From assembly GCA_012934845.2 (NCBI GenBank), contig WNNJ02001496.1:25716-89715 (forward strand): 64,000 nucleotides of DNA, read 5' to 3'. Every line of letters starts with the position of its first letter. Positions within the stretch are counted from its first letter, which is position 1. Source of the DNA: Pomphorhynchus laevis. Its lineage: Eukaryota > Acanthocephala > Palaeacanthocephala > Echinorhynchida > Pomphorhynchidae. Shown here in pieces: positions 43,290 through 53,962 of the stretch. The position numbers and the translations under genes are program-made. The notes under the pieces were generated by a model that was not told the DNA's origin, ran no database searches, and saw only the letters and a list, made by a program, of their open reading frames with translations.

Positions 43290-43838
43290 GTATGTACCTC
43301 TTTTATTATTAGTTTCTGTGTATAAAATATTTATTTTTTCATTAATGCATTTTTGATTACGTGATCATTCGTTTGTTTTTTAAATCAAGCAAGTTTTCAC
43401 CGAATTTGTATATTTTAATTGTCTTAATAATTAAAACTTATTTCAAATTTAATATCAAAATTGTATTTACTAACATTAATAATTATTTTTCAAGCTATTT
43501 TTAAATTATATACATGCATCAAAATAATTTTCGAGGTTTTATCTAAAAATACAAAGAAAATGTATGAATTCTGTTTACTATATTGAGTTAAAACTTTATA
43601 TTTACACTTGTTTCTTATTGTGCTGTTATATTCTACACTAATTAATTTTCAAATGTTTGTAATTGGATTACATGATTAAAAAATGTTGTATGATGCTGGA
43701 ACATCATTACATCCGTTTAAATTATTTTTCTGCTAAATGTTCTTGATGAATGTACATATGTAATGAGTTATACCATTCACTAATTAAGACTTGCCTTATT
43801 ATTTTCGATTAAAAACGAGCATGAGGTTTAAAAAGCTT

Positions 43839-43844
43839 AATAAA
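43839..43844 (+). promoter_or_regulatory. Candidate polyadenylation signal, unit 9
   Basis: AATAAA in AAAAGCTTAATAAAGTGTTG, matching the tail of unit 6. Confidence 0.4.
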
Positions 43845-43901
43845 GTGTTGAAATATATTAAGATTATATGTACTTGACTGCTCTATCAATACGCATTTGA
43901 T

Positions 43902-43933
43902 AGTGAGCTACACATTAAATTGTGTAGCTCACT
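43902..43933. repeat. Short perfect palindrome
   Basis: AGTGAGCTACACA and TGTGTAGCTCACT arms around a 6-base centre, at the junction between unit 9 tail and the LINE remnant. Confidence 0.8.
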
Positions 43934-43944
43934 GACATTTTTAA

Positions 43945-45000
43945 TATTTGAAAAACTGAAATCTTCAAAAGAGCCACAACTTTTCACAGCTGCTTTGGAA
44001 AGCGAGGATCTGAACATCTCCCATTCCTAGATAATGTTCATAACTTCTTCTGGGCACCGAGATAAGTCCTCCCGGATGTAGTAGTCAGAAAAACATTATT
44101 TGACAGAAACATCTGCTAGATGCTCCCAGCGCGCCCTTACACAACGTATATGTTTACCAGTATTGACTTGCATACGATTAGGCAATTTAAGCTTACTAAC
44201 TACAAGGTAGTGATCGGTTAACCGCTTATTCACTCTCTTCACACGAGTGTCCAGAACATTACGTCGCAGATCAGATAAAACAATTACAAAATTGATCATT
44301 GATCTTTGACTGAGAGAATACTATCGCCATGTGCATCTATGGATTTCCTTATGTTCAAACATAATGTTGGTTATGCACAAATTGTAACAAGAACAAAAGT
44401 ACAATAATTTAACCTTACTCGCATTCAGATCAGAGAATCCGTTGCTCCTCAACGCTTCCTTTCAAGTTCTACTGTTGCTACTAACATGATCATTGAAGTC
44501 ACCCAACAAAACTAGGGAATATCCCACAGAAATACTATCAAGCAGAGCCTGAAGACCTTCTACGAAGACTGTGCATTCCGAGATAATCTTGGAAGCATAC
44601 GCAAACACAACAGTAATCCTCTTTCCTTCTTTGGCTAAAAGTCTAAGAGACGCCAGCCCTATGTTCACTGGGTACTAGCTCTCTACGGCGAACTTTAATC
44701 GGGGACTTGTAAGTATCCCTACAACCGCCTGCTTTCACTTTCCGTTGGTTACCTCCGAATAATTAAAGGTCCAACCTGAATCTAAAAGTTTAAATACAGT
44801 TCCAGAATAATGAAGAAAAGCCTATTTCCAGAGCATAGCAAACCATTTCCCAACTAACTCTGGTTCGTTCCTCGCCAGCCCGATGACATTCCACGTTCTT
44901 ACAAGAAGGCTAGTCCGTTTAGAATATTAATGCCAATTTAGCAGTCCCCGCACAACTGCCCGGTCGCACAACATTCAACAATTAAAACTCTTCTTGTCAG
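43945..45000 (-). pseudogene. RTE-like LINE endonuclease remnant
   Basis: Minus-strand scraps in order: ITVVFAYASKI and SVGYSLVLLGDFNDHVSSNS (44670-44465), then LRRNVLDTRVKRVNKRLTDH and YLVVSKLKLPNR (44290-44160). The pattern VV.AYAP, LGDFN..VG, DVR..RGAD..SDH is that of RTE-group endonucleases; T-D-H stands for S-D-H. Several frame changes. The RT part was not found. Confidence 0.65.
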
Positions 45001-45480
45001 TTGTGGGTGGACTATTGTTCATCACTCTAATTTTTTTGTAAATTTCGTGCTTATCATCTTCATTGTCTTGATTTTGTTTGTTTAGCTATCTCATGTTCCC
45101 GATATCCTTTGATGATTGAACAATACCACAAGGAAATACCACTATCCTTTGATTGATACTACAAGGAAACAGGTCTCCAAAACTCTCTTTCGATTTTTCG
45201 TCCATTGGTTAATCTGCCGTTGTAGGCGGAGTAATTTTGTTTGTTCGCCTCTCTTCAGTTCCCAATATCCTTTGATGATCCAACATCACTACTATAAGGA
45301 AACAAACCTCCATGACTCTCTTCTGTCTATTGTCCAAGCTGTCGTTCGAGTCATCACAGTTATTTTGATTATTCGGCTATTTCTATAGCCGAATAATTTT
45401 TAGCTCATGCAAACTTGAATTTTCTACAATATATTTTCGCCAACTTGATTAAATGAAATGTACTTTTCATAAAGAGTATT
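45001..45480. other. G+C-richer stretch with a repeat and a hairpin
   Basis: TATCCTTTGAT with ACAAGGAAA-type words recurs at about 45099, 45146 and 45269. A hairpin ATTATTCGGCTAT...ATAGCCGAATAAT lies at 45370-45399. A 90-codon frame (45116-45388) has no motif. Confidence 0.4.
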
Positions 45481-45724
45481 TTTAATACGAAATTCATTGT
45501 TTCGATTAGAAACTAGCTTTTCGCTAAACATATCAATATTTATATTAATATTTATATTAATATTTCTAATGATATAATTGTTCATTTAGTTTTAAAAGTT
45601 TTGTTATGTAAATTGTATAATTAAAAATTTATTCTGTTTTTGAATGAGACATTCAAAAGCAGAATTTTTACGGTGCTGATTGGGAACCATTTTTCATTTG
45701 TATAAACGATTATTTTCTGATTAG

Positions 45725-45790
45725 ATTGTTTTACAAAACTACAGCTGAATCAAACTCATCACTGAATACTTCTAAAAACTTTACTAGTTT
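45725..45790 (+). CDS. 66-nt repeat microexon 10 (last of the array)
   Basis: Acceptor TCTGATTAG, donor GTAAGTG. Phase 2 reads LFYKTTAESN then SSLNTSKNFTS. Phe 2, Thr 5, Leu 13 and Asn 18 are kept; position 15 is Thr instead of Ile. It ends TT like an A exon, but the spacing to a following C-like segment is B-like. The most divergent member. Confidence 0.6.
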
Positions 45791-45877
45791 GTAAGTGTTT
45801 TTTTGTGTCAAATTTATTTTATTTTTATTAAATGCATGTATTTTTATCATAATTTGTGGTTTCTAATTACTTGACAG

Positions 45878-45902
45878 TTCTTTTGTTAGTTGTTTTAATT
45901 AA
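45878..45902 (+). CDS. Candidate terminal exon C10, short
   Basis: TTGACAG acceptor 87 bases after exon 10; in phase SFVSCFN then TAA. The DNA word TTAGTTGTTTTA is shared with C1. Weak. Confidence 0.25.
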
Positions 45903-48683
45903 GAGAATTTGTTTTATTGCATTTTTATTGTAAAGCTGATTGATTTACTGCAATTTTAGTTTTACCATCAGGATCGAACGTGTGGGCATTGAAATGCGTA
46001 AAATATCTGAAAATACATCATATTGTGATAAGTCTATTAGTTGAATCATCCCCTACTTCTCACATTTAAGACTACGTAGTAGTCGAGCAAATTGAACAAC
46101 ATACAAGTCATAATAAAAGTTAATATTATTTTGGTCTTATGCAAGTTTCAGAGATTTGAAGTATTCATGTAAACTGTAGGTTCATCAGCCACCGTAATTT
46201 TCACGATTACTTCTTTAGTTTGACAAAAATCAAATTGTTAGAATAAAAACAACTCAATTCATGAATTTTTCATTGTCACACCATTTTGAAGTGTTTGTTG
46301 CACTACTTGTAATGCTTTTCTACTAGCTAATGTACCTTATCCTAGTAATATTATCTAACATTGTCGTAGGGTAGCGTTTTCATTTGTAGAGGTCTTATTT
46401 TATTCGTAGAGTGATTCATGCATTCCATGAGATGACATTCGGTCAGTTTCATAGATTACTTGCAATACATGCGTCGACCGTTCCAGAAACCATAAAAATT
46501 GTATAAACTTTGGTTACGATTGCTATAGTTTTGACTGAATAAATTGCAAAAACACTCCGACACTCAAATATTCAACTTTATAGATATTTATTAATAATTA
46601 ATAAATTAAAATATTTTAATTTGCAATTGTTCAATATTGCTAGATTCGTTATAAATTAAATTTTGAAATACTATTGTATATTGTTTTTGTGAAACAAAAT
46701 ATTTCTAAATCCTTCTCCGGTCCTGCTTGTATTCATGGTATGCATATTTAATATAGCTAAATTGTAGTTTTACATAAGTGCAAAGTAAAATTTATTAAAA
46801 ATGTTACTTGTTTAAAAGTAATAAACTGTTTTAAAGTTTTACTTGTTTTTATGTGACTTATTTTCTTAAGATCATCTTATAAATTTCCTAAACCCAACTT
46901 ATAAATTTCTTTAACATGCAAACTTTGTAAGCACGATCAGCTATAACACTTTTATTAGCATTTTATTCCCAGCCTACTAAAAATCATATTTCACTATGCA
47001 GTATAACTTCGTATAATTCAGTAAAAATCGAGTTTTATTTTTACGTTTGCAAATCATTGGATATGATCCGTTTGATAGTCTTATCCAATAAAAATCAATA
47101 TATTTATGTTTAATCCTTAATTCGCAATTGTTTATTTCACTAGAGATTATCTAATGCTTTTTAGTTCCATTAATATCCTTTATTAAACCCTTACAATTTG
47201 CTTTTTATTATTTGATATTAGTAGTTGGTATGCATCAGAATTTAATGACATCAGTTTTTCCAACTCACCGTATTTAAGGATTTTAAATTACGGTCTTCGA
47301 TGATTATGCGTTTATCAAATTTACTTTATAGTTTAATATGACTCGGATTTAGAAAAATAAAAAATTTTAAAAATAATAATTTAAAAGTTGAACGATTTCC
47401 TTTAGTAATCGTCTATTTAGAAAAAAAAATAAAAATAAGTCAACATTTCCATTATTAATATTCACAGTTATTATACAATTCAATAAGGTATAATTACACA
47501 GGAATATATCTTAATTATTTTATTTTTATTAAATCTATAGTGAACATTACATCGGATATTTATCATTGCCAATAAGCTTTAATATTCGATCATAATACAT
47601 GATTGAATAGTTAGAAACTACATTTTTAATAAAAGAATGATTGCTGTATTCCAGTTTTTCTTAATTTTGACATGGTGAATTTTGCGAGAATCTTAATCAC
47701 TCTCAAATAACATTACATATGATATAGTTTATTAACTGTTTTTATTTCAAAACTATAATAATTAAATGACAATACTCAAAGCACTGCTAGTCCCCATGTT
47801 TTATTAAGAGGTCATTTTATCCATCCCAAAGTTAAATTTAACACTTTTATTATTGCAAACCTACCATAATCATAGCCAATTAACTGTATAACCTTTTTCA
47901 TATATTATTTATAATTAATTAAATTATTATTGTAACTAATCCAAACAGCATTTCAGCTAGTACAATATTATTTCAGGTTTAATATGCTTAATTATAATGA
48001 AAAGCAAGTTAACCAAAAGTTTAGTACACAGTTGTAATTTCTAACAAATTTTGTTAATTAATATTTATAATTAATATTAATATTTAACTAATTAATATTT
48101 ATTTAATTAATATTAATATTTCGTTGTCAAATTATTTGATATTGATTACAATCATTATTCGAGCTTGCAAAGTTCGTTAACATACACATTTGTGTGAACA
48201 AGTAACTGAAAAGATTTGTACACATGAAAACAACATTTTGCTCAATGACTTCACATTTCAAAACTAGAAGATCCAATTACGTTACCATTTAAATGTTCTA
48301 ATTTACAATCATCAATGACACTTACTTTGATTGTGGATTATTTAGGTTTCTTAAATAAAAATAATTTTTTTTTCTCTTACATACTTGTTTTGTACTTCGT
48401 TTTCACTACATCATTTCAATTGGGTTTAATAAATTTACTAAAATATCTAAATTTTAATTACATTTAGATTGAGTGACATATTTAGTTAATAATATTTTAA
48501 AACGGGTTAGCATTAAATAATTTACAACCCTTTAAGTGGTTTGGTAAAATGACAAAAATATCTAAAGTTTCATTCTATTTAGATTGAATTGCATTTCTAT
48601 GTAATGAGGTTTTATGTTTTGTTTCATTTTAATGCTAAATATATTCTTATTACAAATTCATCTTCAAGTTAATTTAATTTTAG
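45903..48683. other. Long AT-rich stretch, no gene or transposon recognised
   Basis: No LINE, RT or satellite words and no 66-nt exon. An alternative in-phase segment after TTTTAG at 45963 reads FTIRIERVGIEMRKISENTS and ends in a stop; it could be a different last exon. The region may be 3' flank or intron. Confidence 0.4.
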
Positions 48684-48740
48684 GATTAATAGACCAGAGA
48701 ATTTTCGAATTCAACCTTATAGTCCGGAAAAATTCTAAAT
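48684..48740 (+). CDS. Possible distant last exon
   Basis: TTTTAG acceptor and GTAAGA donor enclose 57 nt. In the phase set by exon 10 it reads INRPENFRIQPYSPEKF followed by a stop five bases before the donor. Non-repetitive and locally richer in G+C. It could be the C-terminal exon of a longer transcript or chance. Confidence 0.2.
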
Positions 48741-50920
48741 GTAAGAAAATCAAATTTATATTTCTTCAACCAAAATAATGATATTATCATATAGTTTGTA
48801 AATTTATCAATATGATAAATTAAAATACTTAAATTTATCATATTTATATTCGGTTTTTAATTGTTTATACCAAGTACATGAAACATATCGCGATTACTTT
48901 GAATTTTGCAATTCTTACAAATATGTATCTATGGAATGTACTCATCGAGGCATATATATGTTTATAGTAATTGTTTATTATAATTACAAAGTTTTGGTCC
49001 TGTTAGTGGTAATAGTTTATCGTATTTGAGAAATAAATTTACTTGAATCTGATTCTTTTATTTTGCCACTTTTAGTAGCAAATATATGTTATATGTTATA
49101 TATTATATGTTATATTTATATGTTATCTGTACATTTATTTATTATGTTTATGACTAGTTTATATATTTTGTTATCATTAACATTTGTTGTTCGACTATAG
49201 TATTCTATATTACAATAACTGTCTATTTTATACAACTTTACCTAAAATAATCGTTAATTAATATTTAATTTATTGAACAAATGATATCTTTTGAAAAACT
49301 TCATATATTTAAATAAAGATCTTTCAGCTTATCATCTCTTAAAAGTTGTTTTAGTATTTGGTTGGTTGAGTAATTACTTTACCAACTTTTAATCTCTTAA
49401 AAGTTGGTTAAGTAATTTCCCATATATAAACTTATCTTTTTTAATATTTTTAACTCTATTTTTCTTATTCATTTTATCACCATGACTTGTTGGGTGGCGT
49501 CTAACCGGCTTATTATAATATAGTTATTTATTATGTACTATACTACTTCTGCCAATTCCTTGTATTACGTCATTTAATCCTAATAGGTACATAAAATTAA
49601 GCGTTTCAATCCAAAAATCTTCTCTTTCTAATAGTTTTGGATTTAATATTGACCTCTTCTTTCACTCAAAATGTTCTAAAATAAATAATTTACAGTATAT
49701 AATATCACTTTTATTAATCTCATATTTTTATGAATCAAACAAACAATCAAATGAGATATTAATTTTGTGGATTTTTAAATACAAATCATTGAATTGCTTA
49801 TCGTTTTTATTGATAAATGCAGTTATACAAATTTTAAGATAAATAGTTTTTAAATTAAAATTTATGAGGTAAATTAGACAAATATTTCGATTTTATAAAT
49901 ACATCTTTTAATTTTTAAATTTATTTCGATTTTATATTTTAATTGTCTTTTAGTCGAAGTTTTGTCTTGATGAACAAACGAAAACGAATACAAAATATAA
50001 TGCTCTTGATATTTAACTATTTGCTGAAATAAAAACCTAAACAGCATTGTTTTTCTTTTTCTTTCAAATAATTTATCAAAAATATCAAATATGTTGTTGC
50101 TTAGGAAATATCAAACGTTAAAATAAATACAATATGTGAATATGCAATCTTGTCAGGCAAATCTCTATAATTATCGTCACAAAATAAAAGACTTGAATTT
50201 TTATGACAAAAATATATAATCCGTCTTGTCATAATATGACACGTTAGTACTAAAATCTTTTCGTTAATGAATGCAAAAATGTATACTTTTTGGAGATTTT
50301 AACTTTCTAATCAAATATTTCTATGGCAGTGTTGGTTGACAAGACGTGACAGACAACAATAATAATGTTCTATGACTCACAAAGAAAGTTTTGAATACTT
50401 AAGTGTCAAAATGATTTTAGTGTAATATACAATTGGAAATGTAGATATATTAATATTTATATTCACACTAAAAGTGATATGTATCATAATTTAAACAGCT
50501 GATTGCTAAATATTGCTACACTATACACCAAACTATAAGACATGTTTGATATATCTTCCTGTTTATAATATAAAGAATGAAATTTATAGTCGCTTGTAAC
50601 TAAGTAGAATACTGATTGAATTCAATAATTGTTAAAATTCTAGACTTGAATATATTTTATATATAACTGCTTGTAACTAAGTAAAATATTTAGCAATGAT
50701 TCCAATATTTGTTAAAGTTATAGACTTGATTTAATTTCACAAATTAATCACCGTAAATGATAAACGTATAAACCATGAGTATAAATTTTATAACGATTTA
50801 TCTTGCCATATAATTACAAAACGTTTATAAACTTTTGATATATCATGCTTTAATCGTTAAATGTGACATTTACTGAACATTTGAGATATACCTGCATAAT
50901 TTGAAATGATTATCATGTAC
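48741..50920. other. AT-rich stretch, nothing recognised
   Basis: Scattered AT palindromic words and a repeated pair around 50590-50730 (CTTGTAACTAAGTA...ATAGACTTGA). No gene, exon or transposon motif. Confidence 0.4.
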
Positions 50921-50922
50921 AG

Positions 50923-50957
50923 ACCAGGTATCGCAGCCGCATACCTGGTCTGTACAG
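50923..50957. repeat. Short perfect palindrome
   Basis: TACAGACCAGGTA and TACCTGGTCTGTA arms around a 9-base centre, exactly at the edge of the next LINE remnant. Confidence 0.85.
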
Positions 50958-50959
50958 AT

Positions 50960-53440
50960 CGGAAGACCCTTAACCAAAGCAACCGCAGTTGTCATGCTAT
51001 TATCGTTCAGTCGAGTCCCAAACGCGGATTATAAATATTGACTGCAGAAATGCTCCTGAATATGGAGACAAAACAGCTTTTAGTCGTGCTATGCACTTCA
51101 TCCGTGGCGCTCCGAACCAGTCTTTCATAGCGTATATTAAGCAATGGTTGAGTCAATGTCTCTGTAGGTGTGTGACCAGTGAAATCATTTTCAGCAATCA
51201 TCGTACATAAGCCGCGTCTTAATCTGCTATGAGGCCAGGCCGAAAGTTTTACGGATTGAACCAGATAGATTCTGATATCCGCTTACCGATGGCAAATAGG
51301 CTGGTATGGCTGTATTTTGCATCGATGGGATTACAAATCCTTCCGTATAACTGGTCATGCTGCCTGTTTCCATGCACTGTCGTTCAGCGGGATATTAAGA
51401 TTGCTTTCCAGAGCTAACCATTTCGACGTATCTCTGGATTTCTTGACATCGGTAGCATGGTGAGCATCGTCGTATATGGGATACTTTTGGTAAGACGAAT
51501 GCATTCCGTAACGAGAACACCGCATTGTGTCTAGCCAGCAACTTAAGTCATGCGATTGTCCGATATAACTGTACTGTTGCTTGCTCTAGATGCAGCCAAC
51601 CGATGTATTATCGCCCACTGAAGCTCTAAGCATTTCAGATACGTATGGGTTAATTAGTTTTATCAAGGTAGAGCAGAATTAATCGCTCTGTACAACGATA
51701 AATCCTTTGTGATATCCTCACATTTGTCCGGATTTATAGCCTAGCCAAAACCAGTACCTAAATCAATTATGAGAAGTATATCGTTGATCAATTTACTGCG
51801 ATTACACTACCAAGCGAATAATCGTCAATATACCACGCTGAGATGGGAAAGTAGTTGATTAAATCATCGCATGTATAGCAATACAAAGTAGCGAAAACCC
51901 AAAGGGATCACCTTGATGTACTCCCTGTTCTGAATACAACACGAACTTTCCTAAGTAAGGATTGCTCGGTTGTACGTATTATGCCTTACCCATGGCAGAA
52001 TAACATAAAAGTGTTTAGATATTACCTTGAAAATTGCCTCCCGGCTTACACAGTTAAAGGCGCTTTGAAAATCTATCTTCATAGGAGCGGATGCCGGTGT
52101 CAGATCGTTGCGCAGGAAATTACGAGTTGCGTGGACGATGGCTTTTGCTCCCCTTTTTACACCGACCCCTTATTGACAAGCCATCAAGAATTTTATCGAT
52201 ATCTCGGAGACTTGGCGATTTGCGATGTTTGCGATTATTCTGCGCAACGTATTCCCAACAGCAATGGGTTGCATGCCACCGTCTGGCTTCTTAAGGGCTA
52301 AAGCTTTGCCTTACAATAGTCGGAGTCAACTACGATTGGTACCTGGTCAGCCCGAGTTTACAAAATCGGTCATTACATCAATGATTCGACCCGTTTTTTA
52401 TCTGCGGTTAATCCAAAAAAGTCAAGTTAGTCAGTGCGCTTAACCCATCGGTGCACGAAGACGAAGCTCTTGGTAACAATCCCAAAGCTGACACAATGAG
52501 AAGTCAGCCAATCAGAAGCAGATCGACCATAACATCATATTAATGCGATGACGTTTCACTTATTGGGTGTTTTGCATGCAGAATTTGAAGTAGTTGTTCG
52601 TTTGAGGGTGGTAAGGTTATTAGCAGATCTAATCAAGCGAATTGCCTCAGTAACGTCCTTACCCTTGATATTTTCGGATACTCGTCGACAGAGACGATGT
52701 TCTTCTAACTCAGCGATTGTAGCGCAGTCAGTTTATTTGCGTTTGGGTATTTGGAGATCCACAGATTAAGATAATAAAGATGCACGGCTGAACGTAGTGC
52801 ATCGTTCAATATATGTTCGCTACATACTTTTGTGACTCGTTTATCGGTTTGCTTTGGTGGATGTGCAAGCGAGTATTACGGGAAACATAGAAGTTCAGCT
52901 CATACCATTGTTCTGACGGAGTATTTGCAACAGAGGTAAGCAAGGACGCTAATTTTCCAGCAACGAATACCCAGATTCATCGCGGGATTCTTCGAATTGT
53001 ATGTGTTTCCGCAATCATCCATAAATTTTAAACTGCTTTTATACTGATATCATTTGTAGTTGGGTCTTCATCTTGTTGAAGATGAGATATGCCAACGTTG
53101 TTATGAGTGGACCGATTGGAAGGTGTTGCATTAGCTACCTACAGCATGCCCGAACAGAAGCATCCCGGAGGACGACCATTTTTACGAAGAAATCCAGTTG
53201 CTATCGCGACGAAACTACGCTTGCAGACTGAACATCGATATTTATAATTGGCAGTTCCTTATTTTGTACGTTTGAATCTGTTTCAGTTTCTCGCATATTC
53301 TTGAAACAAAGGACAGCAAGCACTTCGGGACGTGGCCTGATCGTGTGACTTCATTCGATAGGATCTTTAAGTATTTGTTCCTGTCGCGCGTTGTTGGAAC
53401 GATTCGATATCAGAAAATCGACAGCAAACGCAGAAATAAG
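50960..53440 (-). pseudogene. Decayed LINE with zinc-finger and RT scraps
   Basis: A G+C-richer block. On the minus strand, N-terminal side first: YKCSVCKRSF (about 53210-53240), a Cys-x2-Cys finger, then far downstream SEQGVHQGDPFGFSLLCIAI (about 51890-51950), matching the GVQQGDP.G.LLF.LAI motif of an RT, and near the end RSATDEVHSTTKSCF (about 51060-51110). Many frame changes. The QGDP box separates it from the other LINE families in the window; the clade is uncertain. Confidence 0.6.
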
Positions 53441-53804
53441 TAGTCCTTGTGTATATTATCATAATCTATTTGTGAGCCATAATTGTAATAGTTAATTACA
53501 ATTTTAAATAGTTAAGCGAAATTGATTAATATTTAATATAAAAAAAGTCATATAGCTAAAGTCAAATTGACTAATATTTGATCTTAATGAAATGCTTACA
53601 AAAGGATTTACGAAAACAGAAAATTATATAATACCTAAAATATGCCAGATATTTTTGTGATTCAGCAATCGTATTGTTTTTATAAAAGTATTTTATATTA
53701 TTTATAAATTAGAAATAATACAAAATAAAAATTAAACAATTTTATCAATAAATAACAAATAATTGTTATTTAATTAATAAATTGAAATTTAAAAGAAAAA
53801 TTAA
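53441..53804. other. AT-rich spacer
   Basis: No gene recognised. Its right part probably belongs to the A+T-rich tail of the inverted RT element. Confidence 0.4.
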
Positions 53805-53962
53805 TTTTTATAAATGAACTAATAAATAACAGACTATGTATCAGGATAATGATTAGAGGTCATCATGAAGAACGGCTATGTTATCAAGATTCAGACCTAT
53901 TCCTCTACCAAACACAGCAGCGTGGACCAAATACATGCTAATGACGTATTTTTCAGATGAAA
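53805..53962 (-). mobile_element. Terminal fragment of the RT element at the satellite edge
   Basis: Reverse complement of about 23010-23175: AACTAATAAATAACAGACTA, ATTAGAGGTCATCATGAAG, CTCTACC, CAGCAGCGTGGACCAAATAC, ATGCTAATGACGTATTT. It runs without a break into the first satellite monomers. Confidence 0.8.
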
